DNA of 64,000 nucleotides from the NCBI RefSeq assembly GCF_013349995.1, contig NZ_JABVXF010000012.1, positions 55,482 through 119,481 of the forward strand, written 5' to 3'. This document shows positions 52,237 through 61,187 of this stretch, one piece after another. The notes beneath the pieces are model-generated. The model saw only the letters and a list, made by a program, of their open reading frames with translations. It had not been told where the DNA came from and ran no database searches. The position numbers and the translations under genes were made by a program. Source of the DNA: Pseudoalteromonas sp. 0303 (GTDB taxonomy: Bacteria > Pseudomonadota > Gammaproteobacteria > Enterobacterales > Alteromonadaceae). Each line of letters starts with the position of its first letter. Position 1 is the stretch's first letter.

Positions 52237-53420
52237 TAAGCCGCCTCATCTGATTTCGGAAAGTTTAATAACATATCACGATAATACTCATATTGTTTTT
52301 GGCGCAACTCAATTTCGCGTGGCAAACCCTCTTGAAGCGAAGTTGTTAACGTTTTAAATTTATCCAATACAGCAACAATACGCGTCTGCTCGACCAGGGA
52401 TTTCTCAGGATCGTTTGGAAATGGAATTGGAACGGTTATCTTTTTTACCATTGGAACAGTGAGTTGCGGAATTCCCCCTTCAGTACCACCAATTGGGGTC
52501 ATGTCTAAAACATAATTTAAATATCTTGTGGTAACTAAATTTTTATCAGCAACTAAAACAATTAAACGAATAATTGGTGTGAACTTAGCTTCCCTTACAG
52601 TGTGATAACCGACTTTTGCACCACGCGCAGAAATGGTTACTGCATCACTATCAATCTTATAGTTATCAGTGAAACCATATAGCCCTTTTTCATCTGTAGC
52701 GTTTGCATAAATTGGGTATGGGTACACAGAAGTTGGTTCGGTTTGTCCTTTAGCGCTATTTTTAGGGACATCTCCACCTGCAGAGATGGACTCACAAAGG
52801 AACTCTAATGATTTCCACTCAACTTCACCGTCTTCAAAACTCAACAACTGGTCGCGGTAGTAGTTGTATTGTTTTTTGCGTAGGTTAAGCTCGGCGGACA
52901 GCTCGGCGGACATGGCGGTAAATGCGTCCAGAATACGCACAATTTCAGCTTGTATTGCCAGCGATTTTTCTGGGTTATCTGGGCATGGAATGGGGAGCGG
53001 TATATCAACCAGCTTTCCTTTGGTCAACTTGGCACGACCACCACCAGATAAAAATGGAACAAAGTTAACAATACAAAGATAGTGATATAGGTAGCGTGTA
53101 TTGAGAACGTCTTTACCTCTCACAACATGAACATGGTTGTTAGCCCAGAACCTACCCGTTGCGTATTGAACAGAGTAGTTATCAAGACTTGCTGAACCAT
53201 CTTCAGCAATAAGCACGAACTCACCTTCATGTGTGTAGCCGTCAACATAATCTTGGATGTTGTTTGCGCCATAATACGGCGTTTCTCCTGCTATACGCAG
53301 CGCTGCTTTTACGGGCTTTCGACCACTATTGGCTATTTCAACCGCGTGTTCATTCCCTAGCGTCGTCCATTCAACCTCAACCCCATCCAACAGTTTCTCC
53401 AAATAGCTCAACTGACTCAT
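52236..53420 (-). CDS. hsdS: Type I restriction-modification specificity subunit HsdS
   Basis: This 394-residue specificity protein shows two target-recognition domains, each followed by a conserved helical spacer. The repeat is seen as [24 protein letters not shown]...[16 protein letters not shown] (~160-205) and [24 protein letters not shown]...[16 protein letters not shown] (~340-388). This is the normal pseudo-symmetric HsdS plan. The bipartite DNA target cannot be read from the sequence. It overlaps hsdM by four bases (ATGA). Confidence 0.95.
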   Translation of the reverse strand: MSQLSYLEKLLDGVEVEWTTLGNEHAVEIANSGRKPVKAALRIAGETPYYGANNIQDYVDGYTHEGEFVLIAEDGSASLDNYSVQYATGRFWANNHVHVVRGKDVLNTRYLYHYLCIVNFVPFLSGGGRAKLTKGKLVDIPLPIPCPDNPEKSLAIQAEIVRILDAFTAMSAELSAELNLRKKQYNYYRDQLLSFEDGEVEWKSLEFLCESISAGGDVPKNSAKGQTEPTSVYPYPIYANATDEKGLYGFTDNYKIDSDAVTISARGAKVGYHTVREAKFTPIIRLIVLVADKNLVTTRYLNYVLDMTPIGGTEGGIPQLTVPMVKKITVPIPFPNDPEKSLVEQTRIVAVLDKFKTLTTSLQEGLPREIELRQKQYEYYRDMLLNFPKSDEAA

Positions 53421-54994
53421 ACTTCAACCTCCTCACCATCAATTTCCGCCACTATGGCGTCAATATCACTGCGAAGCGCATCAATTTTAGCAACGGCGGT
53501 TTTAAGTTCGGCATTAAGCTTTGTAATGTCCACTTGCTCGCGGTTGTCTTTCGCTTCTACATAACTACTTACTGAAAGGTTGTAGCTGTTGCATGCAATT
53601 GCATCTAAATCAACGGACTTGGCAAAATGCTCAACGTTTTCCTTGCTAGCAAACACTTTCATGATGTCTTCAATGTGCTTATCAGTCAGTACGTTAGTAT
53701 TGGTTTCTTTTTTGAAATAAGCTTCGCCGCTAGCATCGATAAACTGGGTGCTGGTGTCAGTTTTGTGTTTAGACAGCACCAAGATATTCACGGCAATGGT
53801 AGTGCCAAAAAACAAGTTAGGTGCCAGTGAAATCACGGTTTCAACATAGTTGTTGTCGACCAAGTACTGACGAATTTTTTGCTCTGCACCACCACGGTAA
53901 AAAATACCGGGGAAGCAAACAATCGCCGCACGACCTTTGCTTGATAGGTAACTTAGCGCATGCAGCACAAAGGCAAAGTCAGCTTTTGATTTAGGCGCTA
54001 ATACACCTGCGGGCGCAAAACGATCATCGTTGATTAAGGTTGGGTCGTCACTGCCAACCCACTTAACTGAATAAGGCGGGTTAGAGACAATGGCATCAAA
54101 ACCTTTGTTATTTTTTTCGTCTAAAAAGTGTGGTTCGGTTAAGGTATCACCCAACTGAATATTAAACTTGTCGTAGTTTATGTTGTGCAAAAACATATTC
54201 ATACGCGCCAAGTTGTAAGTGGTGTGGTTGAGCTCTTGTCCAAAAAAACCATCTTCAATGATATGCGCATCAAAGTGCTTTTTAGCTTGTAACAGCAATG
54301 AACCTGAACCCGCCGCAGGGTCATAGATTTTATTCACACTGGTTTGGCCGTGCATGGCCAGCTGCGCGATTAATTTTGATACGTGCTGAGGGGTGAAAAA
54401 TTCACCACCGGATTTACCCGCATTGGCGGCGTAGTTTGAAATCAGGAACTCGTAAGCATCACCAAATAAGTCAATCTGGTTGTCTTCAAAGTTACCCAAA
54501 GTTAAACCTGCCACGCCTTTTAACACAGCTGCAAGACGTTTGTTTTTTGCCTCTACCGTATTACCCAGACGATTACTGGTGGTATCAAAATCAGCAAACA
54601 AGCCTTTGATGTCTTTTTCTGAATCATAGCCATTGGCTGAGTTTTCGATTGCAGCAAAAATAGCAGCCAAATCAGTATTTAAGTTTTCGTTCTTGTGTGC
54701 ATTGGCCGCCACATTGCTAAACAACTGGCTTGGAAGAATAAAATACCCTTTCGTAAGGACTGCATCATCCATTGCAGCGAGAATGTTTTCATCATCATCG
54801 ACCATAGCAGCATAATTGACGCTCTCATCACCGCCAGTAATGTAAAGCTCAAAGTTCTCACTGATAAAGCGATAGAACAGCGTACCCAATACATATTGTT
54901 TAAAATCCCAGCCATCCACTGAGCCACGTACATCGTTGGCAATAGCCCATATTTGGCGTTGAAGTTCGGCACGTTGTTGTAAACTTGTCATCAA
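53417..54994 (-). CDS. hsdM: Type I restriction-modification methyltransferase HsdM
   Basis: This 525-residue adenine-N6 methyltransferase has a helical N-terminal domain ([25 protein letters not shown]), the SAM site [13 protein letters not shown] (~230-242), and the catalytic NPPY in [14 protein letters not shown] (~308-321). A C-terminal helical tail interacts with HsdS. It heads the operon. Start 54994 is followed by six co-directional genes, all overlapping or closely spaced except the final hsdR. Methylation protects host DNA from the paired HsdR nuclease. Confidence 0.96.
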   Translation of the reverse strand: MMTSLQQRAELQRQIWAIANDVRGSVDGWDFKQYVLGTLFYRFISENFELYITGGDESVNYAAMVDDDENILAAMDDAVLTKGYFILPSQLFSNVAANAHKNENLNTDLAAIFAAIENSANGYDSEKDIKGLFADFDTTSNRLGNTVEAKNKRLAAVLKGVAGLTLGNFEDNQIDLFGDAYEFLISNYAANAGKSGGEFFTPQHVSKLIAQLAMHGQTSVNKIYDPAAGSGSLLLQAKKHFDAHIIEDGFFGQELNHTTYNLARMNMFLHNINYDKFNIQLGDTLTEPHFLDEKNNKGFDAIVSNPPYSVKWVGSDDPTLINDDRFAPAGVLAPKSKADFAFVLHALSYLSSKGRAAIVCFPGIFYRGGAEQKIRQYLVDNNYVETVISLAPNLFFGTTIAVNILVLSKHKTDTSTQFIDASGEAYFKKETNTNVLTDKHIEDIMKVFASKENVEHFAKSVDLDAIACNSYNLSVSSYVEAKDNREQVDITKLNAELKTAVAKIDALRSDIDAIVAEIDGEEVEV

Positions 54995-55036
54995 TAAATT
55001 CCCTTAAGGTATATTATCTTTTATCTGCACATTTTA

Positions 55037-55076
55037 GTAAGTGAATTAGGGTCAGCGCTGACCCTAATTCACTTAC
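55037..55076. repeat. Perfect 40-bp palindrome upstream of hsdM
   Basis: Two perfectly complementary 20-base arms meet with no spacer: GTAAGTGAATTAGGGTCAGC and its reverse complement, centred at 55056/55057. It lies 43 bp before the hsdM start and 76 bp after the alpA stop. It could be a cruciform-forming operator for the restriction operon, a terminator for alpA, or a REP/RAYT-type or transposon-end palindrome. No A- or T-run favours the terminator reading. Confidence 0.85.
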
Positions 55077-55151
55077 CTTCAATGAAAGTTATACTATCAT
55101 AAATTTTCTATAACCAATCTGCTACTTAGAGATATAAACGCCTTAACTATC

Positions 55152-55328
55152 TTATCGTTCACCTATTCTTTCCATTATCCAATCATCCACTTCTGACTCA
55201 ACCCATGCCACCGACTTAGCCCCTAACGATACTTGCTTAGGAAAAGTACCTTCAGCAATAAATTTATAGATACTTGAATGACCCAGTGATGTTTTTGCCA
55301 TCACTTCTTTCAGTTTAATTAAACGCAT
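55152..55328 (-). CDS. AlpA-family excisionase/transcriptional regulator
   Basis: The start at Met 55328 (MRLIKLKEVMAKTSLGHSSIY) follows GGAG at seven bases, giving 58 residues. A longer frame to 55394 adds a non-family leader. The protein is a winged-helix/MerR-like AlpA regulator, with KLKEVMAKTSLGHSSIYKFIAEGTFPKQVSLGAKSVAWVESEVDDWI matching the family throughout. AlpA proteins of P4-type elements act as excision factors or activate integrase genes. It is divergent from the radC-like gene and sits between the island core and the restriction cargo. Confidence 0.88.
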   Translation of the reverse strand: MRLIKLKEVMAKTSLGHSSIYKFIAEGTFPKQVSLGAKSVAWVESEVDDWIMERIGER

Positions 55329-55453
55329 GGAATTTCTCCGGTTGGTTATTAGTACATAACCTTTCCGGGGGCAGTATTTTTTTACGCCTTCCAAATGAAA
55401 AATTTACACATATACATCACTAACTTGCATAAACCACTTAAGAGGAATTAATA

Positions 55454-55927
55454 ATGCAAGGTCAACAGTCGTTATATGAATTCGAGCATCCGGTAAATGA
55501 TAAACAGATACTAGAAGCTGCTGCCTACATCATCGCACAGAAGCAGTTTAGAGATGGTGTACTAAATAGCCCTAATGATTGCGAAGAGTACTTGAAACAT
55601 AAACTAGCAATACATGAGCATGAAGTTTTTGCCGTACTTTTTTTAGATAGCCAAAACCGCATACTAGAGTTTAAAGAACTCTTCAGAGGCACTATTAACG
55701 CTGCTAGCGTTTACCCTAGAGAAGTTGTCAAAGAGGTTTTAGAGCTTAATGCAGCATCCGTTATATTGGCGCATAATCACCCTTCAGGCGTTACCACCCC
55801 ATCTCAAGCAGACAAGCTCATTACCACCAAGTTACAGCAGGCACTTAACCTAATAGATGTATCAATACTTGATCACATCATCATTGGCGAAAGCACGTAT
55901 TCATTTGCTGAGCATGGCTTAATTTAA
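55454..55927 (+). CDS. RadC-family JAB/MPN-domain protein
   Basis: This 157-residue protein has the RadC-type metalloprotease fold, with an Asp/Glu in VFAVLFLDSQNRILEFKELFRGTINAASVYPREVV and the metal motif LAHNHPSG (~104-111) followed by the Asp of QADKLIT. It lacks the N-terminal helix-hairpin-helix part of chromosomal RadC, as is usual for the short island-borne versions. Despite the name, RadC is not a proven repair protein. Start 55454 follows AGAGGAATTAATA. Confidence 0.9.
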   Translation: MQGQQSLYEFEHPVNDKQILEAAAYIIAQKQFRDGVLNSPNDCEEYLKHKLAIHEHEVFAVLFLDSQNRILEFKELFRGTINAASVYPREVVKEVLELNAASVILAHNHPSGVTTPSQADKLITTKLQQALNLIDVSILDHIIIGESTYSFAEHGLI

Positions 55928-55939
55928 AAGGAGTTAAAT

Positions 55940-56359
55940 ATGACGTTAAAAATAGAGCAAGTGTCAGGCTTAAAAGTGCCAGACTCATTTATTAGTGTGA
56001 TTATTAATGCTGCTACTAACGGGGGTGACTCTGTAGGGGAAGCAAAGGCGATTATACTTAACTTTAGAGATCCCGATTATAGCCCTAAGTCTGGAGGGTT
56101 TCATCCGGTAGAGGTACGATTAGAAAAGCAGGTCACCAACTGGCAACTTCTTTACATTACTGACTTTTCGTATCATGGGCACCATAGCTCTGAGCTGATA
56201 AAAGAGATTGATGTGTGTTTCAGCATTAAACAGATTTTTCACTATTTATTGGGTTGGTTAAGCGCTAAAGAAGGTGAAGAGCTATTAGACCTATTCATTT
56301 CAAACTTTGTTGAGTACTACAACACAGGTTGTTATCAAGTAACAGTTACGACGGAGTAA
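55940..56359 (+). CDS. DUF2787 family protein
   Basis: This 139-residue protein matches the DUF2787 family as I recall it: NFRDPDYSPKSGGFHPVEVRL near the middle, then LLYITDFSYHGHHSSELIKEIDVCF and a helical C terminus (QIFHYLLGWLSAKEGEELLDLFISNFVEYY). No function is established. Such genes typically sit with radC-like and alpA genes in Vibrio, Shewanella and Pseudoalteromonas islands, as here. It starts after a GGAG site 12 bases beyond the radC-like stop. Confidence 0.82.
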   Translation: MTLKIEQVSGLKVPDSFISVIINAATNGGDSVGEAKAIILNFRDPDYSPKSGGFHPVEVRLEKQVTNWQLLYITDFSYHGHHSSELIKEIDVCFSIKQIFHYLLGWLSAKEGEELLDLFISNFVEYYNTGCYQVTVTTE

Positions 56360-56369
56360 CGGGGGCTTT

Positions 56370-56930
56370 ATGGCTGAAGTACAAGCAGTTAAAGATCTTG
56401 ATACAGTAAGGCTCGTTAGCTATTTACTAGAAAAGCGTTGCTCAAGACAAATGAGCCAGATATGGAATATTGGCTTAAATCTCGCACTTAGAATATCTGA
56501 CTTACTTGCAGTGAAGTTTACTGACATAAGTAACAATAGATTGATTATTTATGAGTCAAAGACCTCGAAATTAGCTGAAATAAAGCTAAATGATAAGGCG
56601 CTTACCTTGATCAACGAAATTAAACTAACTCATCCACACCACATCTACTTATTTCAATCATACCGCAATCAACAAGCGATTAATTCAAAGCCTAGACCGC
56701 TATCACGCAGAGCTGTCACAAAAGCATTTGCGCTAGTAGGTGAAGAACTAAATATTCATTTGGGGACTCACTCAATGCGTAAAACACGCGGTTATCACTT
56801 GTATCAGAAAACCCATGACATCGCCCGAGTAATGAAAATGCTCCGCCATAGCTCCGAAGCAACCACACTTCGTTACATAGGCATAACACAGGAGGAAATA
56901 GACAAAGACTTTGAAGAGCTAGAGCTATAA
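56370..56930 (+). CDS. Short tyrosine recombinase (catalytic domain only)
   Basis: This 186-residue recombinase consists almost wholly of the catalytic domain. The active-site Arg is in NLALRISDLLAVKF, the His-x-x-Arg in GTHSMRKTRGYHLY, the second His in LRHSSEATTLRYIG and the nucleophile Tyr in that same motif. It lacks the N-terminal SAM-like domain of XerC or phage integrases and resembles FimB/FimE-sized recombinases. It is the second recombinase of the island, co-directional with DUF2787 and 10 bp behind it. It may resolve or invert DNA within the element, or be an accessory to integration. Confidence 0.88.
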   Translation: MAEVQAVKDLDTVRLVSYLLEKRCSRQMSQIWNIGLNLALRISDLLAVKFTDISNNRLIIYESKTSKLAEIKLNDKALTLINEIKLTHPHHIYLFQSYRNQQAINSKPRPLSRRAVTKAFALVGEELNIHLGTHSMRKTRGYHLYQKTHDIARVMKMLRHSSEATTLRYIGITQEEIDKDFEELEL

Positions 56931-56983
56931 ACCCTAACAGCGCCATTCTGGTGCTCGTGATACTTAACTAAAAGGAAAACATT

Positions 56984-57223
56984 ATGTCTTTAAATAAAGC
57001 CGTTTCGTGCGGCTTAGTCGGTAATGAGTTATCAAAACAGATAACTGGCAGTAGTGACTCTAGCGTAAGCAGAACAGCTGTGGCTATAGGCTCCGGAGCA
57101 GCCGCTGGAGCACTTACATCTGGCGCAATAGTAATTGGTGCTGGTGTTGCGTCTGCGCCTGTTACAGTCCCTCTAGCTGTTGCTGGAGGGATAGTTGCTG
57201 GCATTGCTAGTTTGTTTGATTAG
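56984..57223 (+). CDS. Small Gly/Ala-rich putative membrane protein
   Basis: I do not recognise this 79-residue protein. The start follows AAAGGAAAACATT. A polar N-terminal 28 residues (MSLNKAVSCGLVGNELSKQI) precede a long glycine-zipper-like hydrophobic stretch, AIGSGAAAGALTSGAIVIGAGVASAPVTVPLAVAGGIVAGIASLF, which could form two tightly packed helices. Similar patterns occur in small pore-forming proteins, some bacteriocins and phage accessory proteins. It has its own terminator and lies next to the Gp2-like gene, so it may belong to an inovirus-related core. Confidence 0.7.
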   Translation: MSLNKAVSCGLVGNELSKQITGSSDSSVSRTAVAIGSGAAAGALTSGAIVIGAGVASAPVTVPLAVAGGIVAGIASLFD

Positions 57224-57231
57224 TCAAATAC

Positions 57232-57256
57232 GAGTGCTCTAAATGAGCACTCTTTT
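57232..57256 (+). terminator. Terminator after the small Gly-rich gene
   Basis: The stem GAGTGCTC / GAGCACTC with loop TAAAT is followed by TTTT, eight bases beyond the stop codon. Confidence 0.88.
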
Positions 57257-57315
57257 AAAGTGTAATAACACCTTTTATTTTTAGGTTCTCATAATGGTAT
57301 TTTGGGAACTTGCCA

Positions 57316-57336
57316 GCCCTTATATAATAAGGGCTT
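57316..57336. repeat. Hairpin between island genes
   Basis: AGCCCTTAT and ATAAGGGCT form a short inverted repeat with a three-base loop. No T-run follows on either strand, so it may be a structural element (for example a replication or packaging hairpin) instead of a terminator. Confidence 0.45.
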
Positions 57337-57413
57337 GAGCTTATTTAGCTAGTTGAAGATCTCAAAACCTCGTTAAAACGAATAATGAGAAGCACAGGTC
57401 TTTATTAAAAGTA

Positions 57414-58070
57414 TTACCTCTGACTATAGCCAAAACAACGCTGCCCTAATCCATATTGCTTAGTATTTAGCTTTGCGAGGTAACTCAGTCGATAAAACAG
57501 AGCATGAAAGTCTTGAGTGAAATCAGAGCTATTAGCGTCGAGGTAGTAATGTGCATTATTAGGTAAATGAACTAATTGCATCGTTTCATCCAACGGTAAG
57601 CTCAACGCACTCGCCCAAGCCTTAACTGTTCGAGTAAACAGGTTATCACTCTCTGCATTTATTTTACCCGTACAGTGATAGCGGTCTTTATTAAAAAACA
57701 GTACACAATGGTAATGTTGATGATGAGCTGTGCTCTGTTCTCTTGCCCAAATATACCTAACATTGCAAGGGTGTGGCGTTCTACCTTCACGAGCTTTACG
57801 TTTTGTATCAGCTTTAATCTGCGCCTCAAGAGAAGCAATGAATCGTTTAATAACTTTATTGCTATCTAAATCAATTGTATTTGAATGAGCAGGTAACCTT
57901 AAATCAACTCTCACAGCAAACGTTCTTTTATGCTCAGCACATGCAGCAAGCATGACTTTCTCAATAGCATCTAAGTAGGGAATAACTAAGGGCTGATTGT
58001 CTCTAGCGAGTGTTTGATATTGCTTGTAAGTAGGGATAGTAGTTACTGAGTATTGTTTTTGATTATTCAC
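57414..58070 (-). CDS. Inovirus Gp2-like / YagK-YfjJ family protein, possible replication protein
   Basis: This 218-residue protein matches the YagK/YfjJ C-terminal family (inovirus Gp2-type) as I recall it. It contains the run RVDLRLP, then PCNVRYIWAREQSTAHHQHYHCVLFFNKDRYH and a final LAKLNTKQYGLGQRCFGYSQR. The HQHYHCVLFF segment carries a His-hydrophobic-His, the metal site of HUH replication endonucleases. It could therefore nick DNA to start rolling-circle replication of the excised island. This is an inference from the motif; the catalytic Tyr was not assigned. An upstream AT-rich 460-bp gap could hold an origin. Confidence 0.8.
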   Translation of the reverse strand: MNNQKQYSVTTIPTYKQYQTLARDNQPLVIPYLDAIEKVMLAACAEHKRTFAVRVDLRLPAHSNTIDLDSNKVIKRFIASLEAQIKADTKRKAREGRTPHPCNVRYIWAREQSTAHHQHYHCVLFFNKDRYHCTGKINAESDNLFTRTVKAWASALSLPLDETMQLVHLPNNAHYYLDANSSDFTQDFHALFYRLSYLAKLNTKQYGLGQRCFGYSQR

Positions 58071-58530
58071 CTTCTTTATCCTGAAAAGTATGAGTTCATA
58101 TCAGGTGGATGAATAGTATTTTTTAAATTGTATTTGTTGTGATAATTACTTCGTTACTAGTAAATCTAATTAATATTACCAAACCGAAATTCCCACTAAA
58201 AAACCAGCTTTATTTTAGATGGTTAATTTCATTAACGCATTACTGAGCAACTACTTTGCAGATTTAAAGTTACTCTGAAGTTATCAGTACAGAAAGCTCC
58301 TCTATCATAATACTTAGGTAGAGCAATTCACTTGCTTTTTAAGGTTGGCATGAGATAGTTCAATGAAATAAATAAAAAACATAGCCTATCCCAGCAAAAT
58401 AGCACTCATTGCAAATTCAGAAGTTACGTTTTTTTTACTACATACAGTTCAATTTTTTATGAAAAAAACATTGATTAAATACACTATGGTTATGCTATAA
58501 ATGAACATTATTTTATAAGGAATTACAAAA
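58071..58530. other. AT-rich intergenic region, possible island origin or promoters
   Basis: This spacer separates divergent genes and is strongly AT-rich. An extended -10 (TGC TATAAA, 58493-58501) probably drives the 58531 gene. I found no clear iterons, CRISPR-like repeats or RNA genes. Confidence 0.5.
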
Positions 58531-59802
58531 ATGTCATGGCTAGACACGTTCAAAAATGATGAAAGATCACTGTATTGGTTAGCTAAATATATCCTTGAAA
58601 ACAACTTAATTAGTGTTAAAAAATCCCCTACAAATATCGAAGAAGCTCGTGAGATTATTCAGTGCTGGGAAAATGAATTCATTAATGGAGCTGAGGGTCG
58701 TATACAGTTTGAACAAAGTAAATTAATGAAAGGTTACTTTTCGAATATCCTACCTACTGAGAGCTTTGATTGGCTATCAGTTAAGGACCCTAAGCAGTTA
58801 TGCTGGGTACTTTTTTACTTGAAATTTAACCCACCTAAACGCTATTACTACGCCCCCCCAAATAAGTACTTTCGAGACTTTGCTAGTAACGTTAAAGAGA
58901 TTTATCCTCTAATCATTAAAATTTTTGACGCTACCTTTTGCGACGAAGGGGTTAAGCAGGACTACTTACTGACTATGAAGGAGAGCTATTCACAGTTTGT
59001 AACAGGTAAAAGTCGGCTTTCTTGGTTAGATATAAAAGATGAAGAAACATGTAGCTGGGTTTGGCGTTATCTAACAGAAAAAATAGATAAGGCGGCAGGA
59101 GAAAAAAGAGCTTTCCGGTTCATTAAACCAATTGATAATGAGACAATTTATTGGTCTGTTATTGCACTGATAAGTAATTGGAACTTTTTAAAAGGCCTCT
59201 ATTTTGAAAAATTAGTTACACCACTAACAAGTCTCACTTTAACTAACAAATGCTTTTCTGAAAAGGAGATCTCTAATCACAGCCCCCACCTAATTACTGC
59301 ACCAATTAATAATTCCTTACTATACTTAGAAATAAAGAACAGCTCTGAAATCACAAATAAAACTTCTTTTTTTGACCTGTATTCGCATTACTTCGAATTA
59401 AAAAGCAAAGAAAAAACCACCGTAAAAGAAGCTTTATTAGATTCATTTCATTACACACATTACAAAGCTGACCCATACCCAGATAGCGCAATCAAACAAT
59501 ACGTAGAAAAAAATTATAATGGTATAAGGTTTACAATGGAGGCTAGGCAGGATGTACCCTCCCCCTCAAGTGAAATATTGCCCACAACTATTGTTAGTTT
59601 AAAAAAGGATAAGCTGCCAACAGTAAATGAGTTAACTTCATCATTGTATAACGCACAGAAGCAAAAAATACTTCGCCAAAAGCATAATAGCCACTTTGGT
59701 TTAACCAAAGCAAACCAGAAAAAACTGACTAACTATGCTAAAGAGCATAATAGTACTGAGAAAAAAGCTCTCAATAAAATAGTCAAAACAATGCTTGATT
59801 AA
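58531..59802 (+). CDS. Unknown island protein adjacent to the integrase
   Basis: I do not recognise this 423-residue protein. It starts after AAGGAATTACAAAA and is soluble. The N-terminal ~250 residues contain a repeated Trp-rich pattern (LYWLAKYILENN; DWLSVKDPKQLCWVLFYLKF; SWLDIKDEETCSWVWRYLTEK), suggesting helical repeats of about 110-120 residues. The C terminus is basic (QKQKILRQKHNSHFGLTKANQKKLTNYAKEHNSTEKKALNKIVKTML) and looks suited to nucleic-acid binding. It is convergent with the integrase. A role in replication or in element control is possible. Confidence 0.7.
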   Translation: MSWLDTFKNDERSLYWLAKYILENNLISVKKSPTNIEEAREIIQCWENEFINGAEGRIQFEQSKLMKGYFSNILPTESFDWLSVKDPKQLCWVLFYLKFNPPKRYYYAPPNKYFRDFASNVKEIYPLIIKIFDATFCDEGVKQDYLLTMKESYSQFVTGKSRLSWLDIKDEETCSWVWRYLTEKIDKAAGEKRAFRFIKPIDNETIYWSVIALISNWNFLKGLYFEKLVTPLTSLTLTNKCFSEKEISNHSPHLITAPINNSLLYLEIKNSSEITNKTSFFDLYSHYFELKSKEKTTVKEALLDSFHYTHYKADPYPDSAIKQYVEKNYNGIRFTMEARQDVPSPSSEILPTTIVSLKKDKLPTVNELTSSLYNAQKQKILRQKHNSHFGLTKANQKKLTNYAKEHNSTEKKALNKIVKTMLD

Positions 59803-59808
59803 ATGCTT

Positions 59809-61014
59809 TTATTTGGGACTAGTCTGCCCAATCAACTCACTCCACCAATCCATTATTGGTCTACGCTGTTCTAGGTAATCCGAGCGGTTATATGCCGCTC
59901 TAGTCTCATTTTCATCGGCATGAGCTAAGCAAGCTTCAACTAACAAACTATCGTAACCTTGCTCATGAAGCGCCGTAGATGCAACAGAACGAAGGCCATG
60001 AGCCACAAGCTTATCTTTATAGCCCAAGCTACGCTTTATGGCTGCATTCACTGTATAGGTACTTGCATGGCCATTAGGATCACGTTCATTAGGAAAAATA
60101 TATTGATGATGCCCGCTGAGTGGCTTCATTTTCTCTAATATTGCTATCGTAGCAGGTGTTAAAGGTACTCTATGCGTTCTTCTGCGCTTCATTTCTTCAG
60201 CTGGAATTATCCAAACTTTATCGTCAAAGTGAATATCTTCCCATTTAGCCCTAGCAGCTTCTTTTGGTCGAGTCATGGTGTGTAGCTGCCAAAGAATCAA
60301 TAACCTAGTCTTATTTTGAATGTTTGGCGCACCCCATAAAGCTTTTAAGAATTCAGGCAACTCATCTAGCTCAATAGTTGCCATATGTTCTACTATATTC
60401 TTAGAAAACACCTTAATAATTTTGGCTAATGGATTAGCTTGTATATAGCCATGATTAACAGAGTAATCCATAATCTGATTAAGGCTCTGGCAAATACGCT
60501 TAACAGTTGAGTGTTTCCCATCAGATTCTAAAGGCCTAAGAATCTCAATAGTCTCAGGTGCTGTAATGCTTTCCAGAGGCATATTTTTCATTTTTGGAAA
60601 TACATACTTTTCTAAAGCCCTCCACTCACGAGACGCATGCTGCTCAGTGACGGTTGGCCTTTTACGCTCAAACCAAAGCTCTGCTGCAGCGATAAAAGTA
60701 TTATTATGCTTACGGATTTCCTCTTTCTTCTTCTCTAACTTATGTGTTTTTGGATCAACGCCATTGGCTAATAACTTTCTTTTATCAGTGGCATCATCCC
60801 TTGCGTCTGAAAGGGATTTATCTGGGTAAATACCTAAAGGCATTTTGTTGTATTTACCCGTAACTGGATTTTTGTACTTAAACTGCCAAGATTTTGTACC
60901 GCTTGGTAAGACACGCAATTGCAAGCCTCCACCGTCTGAAAGAGTTTGCTCTTTCTCTTGCGGCTTTGCTGCTTTAACTTTCTTATCGGTTAGTTTGGTT
61001 ACTGGCCTAGGCAT
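59809..61014 (-). CDS. P4-type tyrosine integrase of the island
   Basis: The start at Met 61014 (MPRPVTKLTDKKVKAAKPQEK) has GGAG five bases upstream and begins exactly where P4-family integrases do, giving 401 residues. A longer frame to 61134 reads through the arm-type repeats and is rejected. The DUF4102-type N-terminal domain shows LSDGGGLQLRVLPSGTKSWQFKY. The catalytic domain has Arg in HTMTRPKEAARAKWEDI, His-x-x-Arg in LVAHGLRSVASTALHE, and a final His plus Tyr in LAHADENETRAAYNRSDYLEQRR. Such enzymes recombine short identical sites, here the 16-bp repeat within rbgA. Confidence 0.95.
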   Translation of the reverse strand: MPRPVTKLTDKKVKAAKPQEKEQTLSDGGGLQLRVLPSGTKSWQFKYKNPVTGKYNKMPLGIYPDKSLSDARDDATDKRKLLANGVDPKTHKLEKKKEEIRKHNNTFIAAAELWFERKRPTVTEQHASREWRALEKYVFPKMKNMPLESITAPETIEILRPLESDGKHSTVKRICQSLNQIMDYSVNHGYIQANPLAKIIKVFSKNIVEHMATIELDELPEFLKALWGAPNIQNKTRLLILWQLHTMTRPKEAARAKWEDIHFDDKVWIIPAEEMKRRRTHRVPLTPATIAILEKMKPLSGHHQYIFPNERDPNGHASTYTVNAAIKRSLGYKDKLVAHGLRSVASTALHEQGYDSLLVEACLAHADENETRAAYNRSDYLEQRRPIMDWWSELIGQTSPK

Positions 61015-61057
61015 ATAAACTCCTGCTTTATTTAGGTCAGTATATACGCTTTTAGAA

Positions 61058-61084
61058 CCCATGGGTACTTTAGTGGGTACTAAA
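61058..61084. repeat. Right arm-type integrase site candidate
   Basis: CCCATGGGTACT, TTA, GTGGGTACTAAA: the same 12-3-12 block as at 40896-40922, in the same orientation, upstream of the integrase start. Confidence 0.7.
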
Positions 61085-61158
61085 GCATCTGGCAGCTGGT
61101 GGAAGACCGCGGAAAAGAACGGCGATAAAAACATTTTATTTCAATTATTTAGAATAAT

Positions 61159-61186
61159 ATGGAAATAAGTATGGAAAGTGATGGAA
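61159..61186. repeat. Three ATGGAA direct repeats beside attR
   Basis: ATGGAA begins at 61159, 61171 and 61181, spaced 12 and 10 bases, between the integrase promoter region and the core repeat. It may bind the excision factor (AlpA), but this is only a pattern. Confidence 0.35.
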
Positions 61187-61187
61187 G

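Noticed and set aside
61015..61134. N-terminal extension of the island integrase
   Set aside because: The extension is encoded by the arm-type repeats and lacks a ribosome site. MPRPVTKLTDKK at 61014 is the normal family start with GGAG upstream.
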